From assembly GCA_017467985.1 (NCBI GenBank), contig JAFUJY010000146.1, forward strand, positions 1 through 18,121: a DNA stretch of 18,121 nucleotides, read 5' to 3'. How positions within the stretch are numbered: position 1 is the stretch's first letter; each line of letters begins with the position of its first letter. Below the pieces are notes generated by a model. It did not search any database and had not been told where the DNA came from. It saw only the letters and a list, made by a program, of their open reading frames with translations. This DNA is from Bacillota bacterium (lineage in GTDB: Bacteria > Bacillota > Clostridia > Lachnospirales > Bianqueaceae). The translations under genes and the position numbers were made by a program. Below are positions 1-5,777 of this stretch, piece after piece.

Positions 1-731
1 ATGCACCCATTGTTCTGCTGATGGTCTTCTCCTTTAATGAGAGTAAAAGCACCTCTACCTTTACCGGATTTTCTCTGCGCTGGTATGTGGAACTGTTCCA
101 GGATGCCCAAATCATGGACGCTCTGGCCAATACCATTTTGGTGGCTATCCTTTCCTCACTGATCGCTACTGTCATCGGAACCCTGGCTGCCATTGGCATT
201 CACCATTGTCGTGGCTGGAAAAAAACCGTTATCACTAATGTGGCCAATCTCCCCATGATGAACCCGGATATTTTAACCGGTATTTCCCTGATGCTGCTGT
301 TCATTATGCTGCAGATGCCCTTAGGTCTGGTCACCATGCTGATTGCCCATATTACATTTAATATTCCTTATGTAATTTTATCAGTCCTGCCCCATATGCG
401 GCAGATGAACCCGAATACCTATGAGGCAGCCTTGGACTTGGGTGCCAATCCCACTCAGGCTTTCTTCAAGGTGATGCTGCCCGAATTAATGCCCGGTATT
501 ATTTCCGGTTCGCTGCTGGCCTTTACCATGTCCATCGATGATTTTATAATCAGTTTCTTTACCACCGGCAACGGCGTGTCCAACCTGAGTATCATCGTTT
601 ACTCCATGGCTAAGCGAGGCATTAAACCGTCCATCAACGCACTGTCTACTTTGATGTTTCTTACTGTACTGCTGCTGCTCCTGTTGGTCAATATCTTGGG
701 CAACAAGGGCAAAAAGAAAAAGCGTCGTTAA
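1..731 (+). CDS. potC: Spermidine/putrescine ABC transporter permease PotC (5' end outside window)
   Basis: Inner-membrane permease of a polyamine importer, working with PotA (ATPase), PotB (second permease) and PotD (binding protein). The reading frame is already open at base 3, giving A-P-I-V-L-L before the first internal ATG at 21, so the true start lies upstream of the window and the ATG at 21 is not the start. Several hydrophobic segments are visible. The permease EAA loop, which contacts the ATPase, begins E-A-A-L-D-L-G-A-N-P near base 424 and ends in V-M-L-P. The C-terminus is a run of lysines and arginines. The gene stops 12 bp before potD, with potD's ribosome binding site in the gap, so the two are one operon; potA and potB presumably lie upstream. 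Confidence 0.93.
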   Translation, partial: APIVLLMVFSFNESKSTSTFTGFSLRWYVELFQDAQIMDALANTILVAILSSLIATVIGTLAAIGIHHCRGWKKTVITNVANLPMMNPDILTGISLMLLFIMLQMPLGLVTMLIAHITFNIPYVILSVLPHMRQMNPNTYEAALDLGANPTQAFFKVMLPELMPGIISGSLLAFTMSIDDFIISFFTTGNGVSNLSIIVYSMAKRGIKPSINALSTLMFLTVLLLLLLVNILGNKGKKKKRR

Positions 732-743
732 GGAGGGGTTTGT

Positions 744-1874
744 ATGAAAAAGTTTTTTGTATTATTACTGGCAAGCCTGCTCCTGTGCTGTTCTTTATCC
801 GGCTGCAGTGAGGGAGGTAGCGTTTCCGAGAAACGCACACTCAGCGTATTTAACTGGGGTGAATATATTGATATGAGCGTCATCGAGCAATTCGAAGAAG
901 AGACGGGTATCGATGTGGTCTACTCCCTTTATGAAACCAACGAAGAAATGTACCTGAAGCTCTCTTCCGGCGGCAGCAATTATGATGTGCTCTTTCCTTC
1001 TGATTATATGATTGAGCGTCTCATCAACGAAGACCGGCTGGCAAAGATCAATTTTGATAATGTTCCCAATTACGAGCTGATCGGCGACCAGTTCAAAAAC
1101 CTGGCCTATGATCCCAACAATGAGTATTCTGTACCTTACATGTGGGGTACCCTGGGCATCCTGTACAACACCACCATGGTGGATGAGGAGCCCGACTGGG
1201 ATACTTTGTGGGATCCCCAGTATGCCGGCAATATTATTATGTCAGATAGCGTCCGCGATACCTTTACTCCGGCCCTGAAGCGGCTGGGCTATTCCTGCAA
1301 CGAGACCGACGAAGCCCATTTGCGGGAAGCTCTTACCTCTCTGATTGATCAGGCAGATTTGGTTTACGGCTACTATGTGGATCAGTCCAAGGACCAGATG
1401 GCTACCGAAAATGCGGCGCTGGCACTGATTTATGCCGGCGATGCCCAGACCGCCATTGAACTGAACGAAAATCTGGCATTCACCATTCCCACTTACAGTA
1501 ATCTGTTCTTCGATGCCATGGTTATTCCGGCAAATGCCCAGAATAAAGATGAAGCTGAAGAATTCATTAACTTTATGTGCCGTACAGATATCGCCATTAA
1601 GAATCTGTGGGAAATCTGGTACTCTACTCCCCATGAGGCTCTCACCCCTTATTTGGATCCGGAACAGACGGATGCCGCCACTCTGGCTGAGTTTTTAGGC
1701 TGGGATGAAGAGGAAGCTCAGGAACTGCTGGACTGCGAGCTGCTGGAGAATGAAATTATGTTCCCTGACCCCAGCGCCTATGAGCATTGCGAAGTTTTCC
1801 TGGATCTTGGGGAAGCCAATGCATTGTACGATGCACTGTGGACCGAAATGAAAGCCTCCATCGGCGGCTGGTAA
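744..1874 (+). CDS. potD: Spermidine/putrescine-binding lipoprotein PotD
   Basis: Extracytoplasmic substrate-binding lipoprotein of the polyamine ABC importer, 376 residues, the usual size. The start ATG follows AGGAGGGG at a good distance. A lysine-initiated hydrophobic signal ends in a lipobox L-S-G-C with Cys21 as the lipidated residue. The mature protein opens with the family hallmark F-N-W-G-E-Y-I-D near residues 37-44, followed by the periplasmic-binding-protein fold of the bacterial extracellular solute-binding type. It is the last gene of the operon with potC and is closed by a strong terminator 18 bp downstream. Whether it prefers spermidine or putrescine cannot be told from the sequence. 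Confidence 0.95.
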   Translation: MKKFFVLLLASLLLCCSLSGCSEGGSVSEKRTLSVFNWGEYIDMSVIEQFEEETGIDVVYSLYETNEEMYLKLSSGGSNYDVLFPSDYMIERLINEDRLAKINFDNVPNYELIGDQFKNLAYDPNNEYSVPYMWGTLGILYNTTMVDEEPDWDTLWDPQYAGNIIMSDSVRDTFTPALKRLGYSCNETDEAHLREALTSLIDQADLVYGYYVDQSKDQMATENAALALIYAGDAQTAIELNENLAFTIPTYSNLFFDAMVIPANAQNKDEAEEFINFMCRTDIAIKNLWEIWYSTPHEALTPYLDPEQTDAATLAEFLGWDEEEAQELLDCELLENEIMFPDPSAYEHCEVFLDLGEANALYDALWTEMKASIGGW

Positions 1875-1892
1875 AATCTAATTATGATTCTG

Positions 1893-1923
1893 AATAACGC
1901 GGTTTTGACCGCGTTATTTTTTT
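1893..1923 (+). terminator. Rho-independent terminator after potD
   Basis: Perfect 11-bp stem (arms 1893-1903 and 1908-1918, AATAACGCGGT with its complement) around a TTTG loop, running into a T tract at 1917-1923. It ends the potCD operon. Confidence 0.93.
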
Positions 1924-1930
1924 GTGTATA

Positions 1931-1959
1931 TTGGCTGTGCCAGTCGGGAATACTATATC
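1931..1959 (+). promoter_or_regulatory. Likely sigma-A promoter for the 1996 gene
   Basis: TTGGCT at 1931-1936 and TATATC at 1954-1959 with a 17-bp spacer, directly behind the potD terminator and about 35 bp before the next gene. Each box matches consensus at four of six positions. A TGCCAG motif sits inside the spacer. Confidence 0.45.
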
Positions 1960-1995
1960 CGTAAATACTACCTCTGCAAAGGAGATGATGATATT

Positions 1996-2430
1996 ATGAT
2001 CGAACCAGATACGATCCGACTACTGCGAGAATGTGATGCTGGCATCAAAATGGCAGTTTCCTCCATCAATGATGTAATGGACTATATCAGCGACTCAGCA
2101 TTTCTGCAAAATCTGCTGGCATGCAAAGAGGAACATGTAAAACTTCAGCATATGATCCAATCGGAGCTGGCAGATTATCACGATGATGGCAAAGATCCCA
2201 ACCCTATGGCCAAAAGCATGTCCTGGCTCAAAACCAACATGAAGCTGATCATGAATGAATCTGACAAAACCATTGCGGATCTGATTACCGACGGATGCAA
2301 TATGGGGATTAAGTCGTTAAATAAATATTTGAATCAGTACGAGGCGGCCGATGAGAAATCCAAAGATATTACCAAGCGACTGATTAAACTAGAAGAACAA
2401 TTGATTGAAGATGTGCGCGGGTATTTATAA
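1996..2430 (+). CDS. Small all-helical protein of unknown function
   Basis: The start is set at ATG 1996, not the upstream in-frame start at 1924, because AAAGGAG at 1978-1984 gives proper spacing and the 1924 start lies on the terminator T tract and promoter. The 144-residue product (M-I-E-P-D-T-I-R-L-L-R-E-C-D-A-G) has no signal peptide or membrane segment. It is rich in Leu, Lys, Glu and Asp in an amphipathic helical pattern, suggesting a helical bundle reminiscent of ferritin-like folds; I see no certain metal-binding motif. Similar short proteins are, from memory, common in Clostridia and uncharacterised. It has its own promoter and terminator, so it is probably monocistronic. Confidence 0.8.
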   Translation: MIEPDTIRLLRECDAGIKMAVSSINDVMDYISDSAFLQNLLACKEEHVKLQHMIQSELADYHDDGKDPNPMAKSMSWLKTNMKLIMNESDKTIADLITDGCNMGIKSLNKYLNQYEAADEKSKDITKRLIKLEEQLIEDVRGYL

Positions 2431-2476
2431 AAAAACTGCTGGCAGTATGAATTGTAATTACTGTCAGCAGTTTTTT
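2430..2476. terminator. Bidirectional terminator between convergent genes
   Basis: Arms 2430-2447 and 2459-2476 pair over 18 positions, with six A at the left base and six T at the right base, so it can stop transcription from either side. The only imperfect pair is a G-T wobble, located where the left arm carries CTGGCA and the right arm TGTCAG. It serves the 1996 gene and the convergent acetyltransferase gene. Confidence 0.88.
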
Positions 2477-2479
2477 ATA

Positions 2480-2965
2480 TTATAGTATTTTTTCCATGAT
2501 AACAACAGTGTATTGTTCTTCCCGGGACTCCACTCCCGTGGGGGTAAAACCATTTTTCTCCCAAAATCTGCGACTTTGAGGATTCGTCTTGATATATCCC
2601 AATCGAACTTTACTGAAGTTATTATGTTTTAGTTTGCTGAGAATCTCCTCTACTAGTGCAGATCCTGTCCCTTGATGCTGGTATTCTTTTGCTATGATAA
2701 ACCAACCAATAAATGCGGTTTGTGGATTAGGGAAATGTAAGATTAAATCCAATATTGCTGCCAGTTGATTGCCGTCATAAAAACCGACGAAATACTTATC
2801 TGCCTCCCTCTTTCCCGACGGCAATGCTGTCATTGACTCCTTCAGATTTTCGGAAGTGGGACAGATTTTCATATGTTTATAGTATAGCGGATTTCCCTGG
2901 CACAACTTCAACATTTCTGGCACATCATTTTCTGTCAGTTTTTTAACGGTAAAAGTAAACTCCAT
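2480..2965 (-). CDS. GNAT-family N-acetyltransferase
   Basis: Cytoplasmic acetyl-CoA-dependent acetyltransferase of 161 residues; substrate unknown. The acetyl-CoA pyrophosphate-binding loop is Q-H-Q-G-T-G-S at residues 96-102 after the beta-4 strand A-F-I-G-W-F-I-I. The later N-P-Q-S-R-R-F-W-E-K-N-G-F (128-140) is the usual motif B region of the fold. The start ATG is preceded by AGGAGG eight bases upstream. It lies 66 bp behind the acetylesterase gene on the same strand and may be read from the same promoter. The gap holds an inverted CTGGCAGA/TCTGCCAG pair (2982-2989 and 3020-3027). Confidence 0.88.
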   Translation of the reverse strand: MEFTFTVKKLTENDVPEMLKLCQGNPLYYKHMKICPTSENLKESMTALPSGKREADKYFVGFYDGNQLAAILDLILHFPNPQTAFIGWFIIAKEYQHQGTGSALVEEILSKLKHNNFSKVRLGYIKTNPQSRRFWEKNGFTPTGVESREEQYTVVIMEKIL

Positions 2966-3031
2966 TATTAAGGTCCTCCTACTGGCAGATTTTTCTGGTT
3001 GATTTCGGAGTCGATTTTCTCTGCCAGCATA

Positions 3032-3784
3032 TCATAAACTTTCTAATTCTGACCGAATTGCTCCATCCATGGTTTGCTTTTCTTCAAATGTCTTGCTGGG
3101 ATCTGCCAGCTGCTCAAACACCTCATAATATCGCAAGCCAAATTCACGCAGCGAACTGGCACTAAAATGTAAAAAGTCTGGATTGGATGCCAGTCCTTCT
3201 GCTGAAACAAAACCAGTCATCGGCTGTTCCTCTGCCATTTTCTTTAAGGCTTGGTTGATATCAGTATAATGGACAAAACGATCTTTTTCCGGGAAATTCA
3301 CAAGATAATCACCCAGCCCCCCCAACAGAAAAGGAACATCATACAGGTTTAGATCCCGACGAAAACCTGCCATGATTTTCAAGAATTTCTCTTCGTACAG
3401 CTGGTATTTGCCATCATCACAATCACTTTCCCCTTGATGCCAGAGTACGCCTGCAATAGTTGATGTTCTCTGTGCCAGTCGCGCCTGATACACTGCGTTA
3501 TCATACAACAAGCTGCCACTCTGCCATTGATCCAACATCGTTCCGCCATCAGCGCAAGGAATCAAGCCCACTTCTACGTTGTGTTTTCTGGCATATTGAT
3601 CCGCAAAGCTTTCTGCCAGATTCACTCCAGCAAAAGGTCGATCCGGATTGACCGGAAAATACATGGGCTGCCAGCGGCCATTGCGCAACACCTTCAGGTT
3701 TTTATTCTGGATAGGCTCCACATCCTCTTTGAAACCTCTGCCAGCCATGTTAGATTGTCCGATTAATAAAAATGAATGTATCAT
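3032..3784 (-). CDS. Carbohydrate acetylesterase, sialate O-acetylesterase (SASA/CE6-like) family
   Basis: SGNH-fold esterase of 250 residues expected to remove acetyl groups from carbohydrate. Block I is G-Q-S-N-M-A-G-R at residues 9-16 with nucleophile Ser11. A second block W-H-Q-G-E-S-D is at 115-121, and a terminal D-x-x-H (Asp203, His206) completes a plausible triad. These are signatures of the SASA domain family, which includes carbohydrate esterase family 6. There is no signal peptide, so it should be cytoplasmic and act on an imported sugar. The start follows AAAGGAG. It sits 14 bp behind the HAD phosphatase gene, which indicates co-transcription. The exact substrate (sialic acid, acetylxylan or other) is not determinable here. 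Confidence 0.88.
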   Translation of the reverse strand: MIHSFLLIGQSNMAGRGFKEDVEPIQNKNLKVLRNGRWQPMYFPVNPDRPFAGVNLAESFADQYARKHNVEVGLIPCADGGTMLDQWQSGSLLYDNAVYQARLAQRTSTIAGVLWHQGESDCDDGKYQLYEEKFLKIMAGFRRDLNLYDVPFLLGGLGDYLVNFPEKDRFVHYTDINQALKKMAEEQPMTGFVSAEGLASNPDFLHFSASSLREFGLRYYEVFEQLADPSKTFEEKQTMDGAIRSELESL

Positions 3785-3798
3785 AACTTTCTTCTCCT

Positions 3799-4557
3799 TT
3801 AACTATTTTCTAAAAAAACCTGTTCCAGATAATGTGCTACGCCATCCTCGTCATTGGTCCCAATCACTATATCCGCTATTTCTTTTACTGGCACAATGGC
3901 ATTTCCCATGGCAGCACCAACACCGCAATATGCCAGCATCTCCATATCGCCAAAGTCATCACCAAAAGCGATCATCTCTGCTGGCACTATATTTAATAAT
4001 TCTCCGGTTCTTTCGATCGCTTTTTGCTTGGTAGCATCTTTATGGGTAAATTGATACCAGTCATTATTAGCAAATTTGACATAATGGCATTCACTAAGGG
4101 ACGCACCTACTTTTTGTGCCAGTGCCTCATCGGGAAGTTCGATGCATACCTTTAAAGACTGACTGCAAAAGTCCTGGTAATCCGTATAAATAATCGTTCC
4201 CCAATCGACCATCTGCGGTTTTTCTTTATAATTCCAGAAATGACCTTCCAAGGTATCTACCGTAATCTCATATTGATCTTTTGCACTTTCAATTAACAGT
4301 CTCGTCTCTTCTTGCGATATCTGGCATGAATGCAATATCTTATTATGATACCTTACCAGTGCACCACCACTGCTGATCACCAGATCCGGGCATACCCGCT
4401 CAATATGCTTTAAGATATTTGTTTCGCCTCGAGCTGTCACAAATCCTACCAGCATTCCCTTTTGCTGGCATTGCTGCAGCATCTGTACGGAATAATCCGA
4501 AATTGTCTTATCACTACGCAAAAGAGTATCATCTAAATCTAACAAAATCAGCTTCAC
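3799..4557 (-). CDS. Cof-type HAD-superfamily phosphatase
   Basis: Cytoplasmic Mg-dependent phosphatase of 252 residues in the Cof/YidA group (HAD type IIB). Motif I is D-L-D-D-T at 7-11 (nucleophile Asp7, acid Asp9), motif II Thr41 in V-T-A-R-G, motif III Lys177 in T-K-Q-K-A-I, and motif IV G-D-D-F-G-D at 199-204. The long stretch between motifs II and III is the expected cap domain, typical for sugar-phosphate or flavin-nucleotide substrates. The start codon is GTG, chosen because AAAGGAG lies upstream at correct spacing and the protein begins exactly at the family's first beta strand. It is first in the operon, ahead of the acetylesterase, with a promoter at 4624-4652. Confidence 0.93.
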   Translation of the reverse strand: MKLILLDLDDTLLRSDKTISDYSVQMLQQCQQKGMLVGFVTARGETNILKHIERVCPDLVISSGGALVRYHNKILHSCQISQEETRLLIESAKDQYEITVDTLEGHFWNYKEKPQMVDWGTIIYTDYQDFCSQSLKVCIELPDEALAQKVGASLSECHYVKFANNDWYQFTHKDATKQKAIERTGELLNIVPAEMIAFGDDFGDMEMLAYCGVGAAMGNAIVPVKEIADIVIGTNDEDGVAHYLEQVFLENS

Positions 4558-4623
4558 GTGCTCACTCCTTTCGAATATCTACTGGCATGAACATGTGCCA
4601 GCATTTCATTTAAGTCCGTCCCC

Positions 4624-4652
4624 ATTATATCGTATTTCGCGACATTCTTCAA
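4624..4652 (-). promoter_or_regulatory. Sigma-A promoter of the HAD phosphatase operon
   Basis: On the minus strand, TTGAAG (4652-4647) and a perfect TATAAT (4629-4624) are separated by 17 bp. Transcription would begin about at the GGGGACGGAC stretch (4623-4614). The leader then contains an inverted pair of the TGCCAG motif (4582-4587 and 4596-4601), a possible small hairpin or protein site. Confidence 0.7.
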
Positions 4653-4740
4653 TCTTTTTCAAGAAATATGAAATTTTTCCAGCCAACCAGCGATTTTGTA
4701 CGATAATAATATATGAACCATAAAAAAGGAGGTTTGACAT

Positions 4741-5469
4741 ATGCTTAATGATACCAAGAAATTGTTGGATGAACTGGATACTTTACTGGCAACACTTGAA
4801 AAGCTGCCCAAAGGCAGCCTAGTTACTCACAAGCGAAAAAATGACCATTGCTATTACGGTCATCAATTTAAGGATCCTGATACAAAAAAACGCCGCGAGC
4901 TATATATTCCTCTGGATGAATATCCCTATTGGCGTGCAATTTTTGACCAGCGAAATATGACTAAACAGCGAGTCCGTGAAATCCGTGCCCTTTTGAAAAA
5001 ACATAAAAAAGAAGTCACCCTTCTACGCAACGAACAACATGAAGCTCGTTTAGAGGCTGAACAGAAAAAGCAACAGGCAACTCTGGCAGGAACTGCACAT
5101 ATGCCGGAAAACCAGACCTACTTCACTCTGGCAGAAGAATTTGTTCGTTCCGGATCCGAACTGGCACTTGCCAACCGCCTGTACATCAATGGGGTAAATT
5201 ATGTTTATGAACAGCGCCTATACACTCCCTTGGGACTTTTGCTGCCGGATTTTACCGTCATCGCCGGTGGTCGCTTGATATATATTGAACATTTGGGGTT
5301 GATGGACCAGGAAGAATATCGCAAAAACTGGGAAGAAAAGCTAAGAAAATATGAATCTGCTGGCATTCGAGAGGGTCTAAACTTGATTTGTACATACGAG
5401 AGCTCCAGAGGATTCATGAATTTTGATGAAATCGACTGCCAGCTGCGGCAATATGCCATCATAAAATAA
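4741..5469 (+). CDS. Protein with PD-(D/E)XK nuclease-like C-terminal half
   Basis: A 242-residue protein, not assignable to a named gene. Residues 1-25 and 75-115 are strongly helical and charged, probably coiled coil. The C-terminal part (about 135-242) contains L-L-P-D-F-T (Asp170) followed by I-Y-I-E-H-L-G (Glu183, His184), then a helix of pattern Y-R-K-N-W-E-E-K and K-Y-E-S-A-G-I. From memory this pattern matches the restriction-endonuclease-like domain found alone or fused to UvrD-type helicases, with Asp170 and Glu183 as metal ligands. A usual Lys after the Glu is not seen: His184 occupies that place, which may make it non-canonical. The start follows AGGAGG. A weak promoter (TTTCCA, 17 bp, TACGAT) lies just upstream. 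Confidence 0.8.
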   Translation: MLNDTKKLLDELDTLLATLEKLPKGSLVTHKRKNDHCYYGHQFKDPDTKKRRELYIPLDEYPYWRAIFDQRNMTKQRVREIRALLKKHKKEVTLLRNEQHEARLEAEQKKQQATLAGTAHMPENQTYFTLAEEFVRSGSELALANRLYINGVNYVYEQRLYTPLGLLLPDFTVIAGGRLIYIEHLGLMDQEEYRKNWEEKLRKYESAGIREGLNLICTYESSRGFMNFDEIDCQLRQYAIIK

Positions 5470-5484
5470 AACTTAACAATAGGC

Positions 5485-5510
5485 AAAAAAAGGCCTCTGG
5501 ACGAGAGGTC
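5485..5510 (-). terminator. Rho-independent terminator reading on the minus strand
   Basis: Stem GACCTCT/AGAGGCC (arms 5510-5504 and 5498-5492, one G-T pair) with a five-base loop, followed on the minus strand by seven T (5491-5485). It lies 270 bp past the 5778 gene and would suit either read-through from it or a small RNA starting near 5618. On the plus strand it could act only weakly behind the 4741 gene. Confidence 0.7.
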
Positions 5511-5560
5511 TTATCGTGCTGCCCAAAACTGCGTATTAAGATGATTCTATCGTTAGATCT

Positions 5561-5633
5561 GCGACAAAAAGGGGACACTTCTCAAAATCAACTCCTTGGT
5601 GCCTTTTCCAGGTCCGTCCCTTTATAATATATC
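5561..5633. repeat. GGGACGGA-type intergenic repeat, copy A
   Basis: Shares three blocks in the same order with the region at 15522-15583: GCGACAAAAA, ACTCCTTG, and TCCGTCCC followed by TTATAAT. The spacing between blocks differs (this copy has an extra 13 bases including GGGGACACTTC). GGGAC/GTCCC segments at both ends could form a hairpin. Both copies are intergenic. Confidence 0.5.
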
Positions 5634-5658
5634 AACTGCCAGTTTGCATCACTTAAAA

Positions 5659-5749
5659 AATAAAACAGAGCCGAACTAAGTGCGCTACATATACTCTCCG
5701 ATCGTTTCAAAAGAAGGATGCGCATTTGCAATCTGGCTCTGCTTTTATT
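5659..5749. terminator. Long imperfect hairpin, probable terminator of the 5778 gene
   Basis: Outer stem AATAAAA-CAGAGCC (5659-5672) pairs with GGCTCTG-C-TTTTATT (5735-5749) with a single bulged C. An inner stem AAGTGCGC (5678-5685) pairs with GCGCATTT (5720-5727) with one wobble. On the minus strand the outer stem is followed by TTTTATTTTTT, so it can end transcription of the TerD-like gene 29 bp after its stop. At about 90 nt it is larger than a normal terminator and may be a structured RNA in its own right. Confidence 0.5.
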
Positions 5750-5777
5750 ATATTTAATTTTCAAATTTTGTCAAGGC

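Larger units (their letters stand above)
5470..5777. other. 308-bp intergenic region with several signals and no gene
   Basis: Lies between the end of the 4741 gene (+) and the end of the 5778 gene (-). It holds a minus-strand terminator (5485-5510), a GGGACGGA-type repeat (5561-5633) and a long imperfect hairpin (5659-5749). A perfect TATAAT at 5623-5628 has no convincing -35 box: the closest is TTGGTG, 21 bp away. No supported ORF was found. A short RNA on the minus strand from about 5618 to 5485 is possible but unproven. Confidence 0.6.

Noticed and set aside
1242..1634. 130-residue minus-strand ORF inside potD
   Set aside because: Antisense shadow of potD, whose coding frame is certain.
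1924..1995. Longer N-terminus for the 1996 gene
   Set aside because: It overlaps the potD terminator T tract and the promoter, has no ribosome site, and a good AAAGGAG serves the ATG at 1996.
5596..5628. Sigma-A promoter on the plus strand
   Set aside because: TATAAT is perfect, but the nearest -35-like box TTGGTG is 21 bp away, and no gene follows on that strand for 4 kb.
5659..5749. 6S RNA
   Set aside because: The hairpin is only about 90 nt and lacks the large central bubble and length (about 180-200 nt) of 6S RNA.
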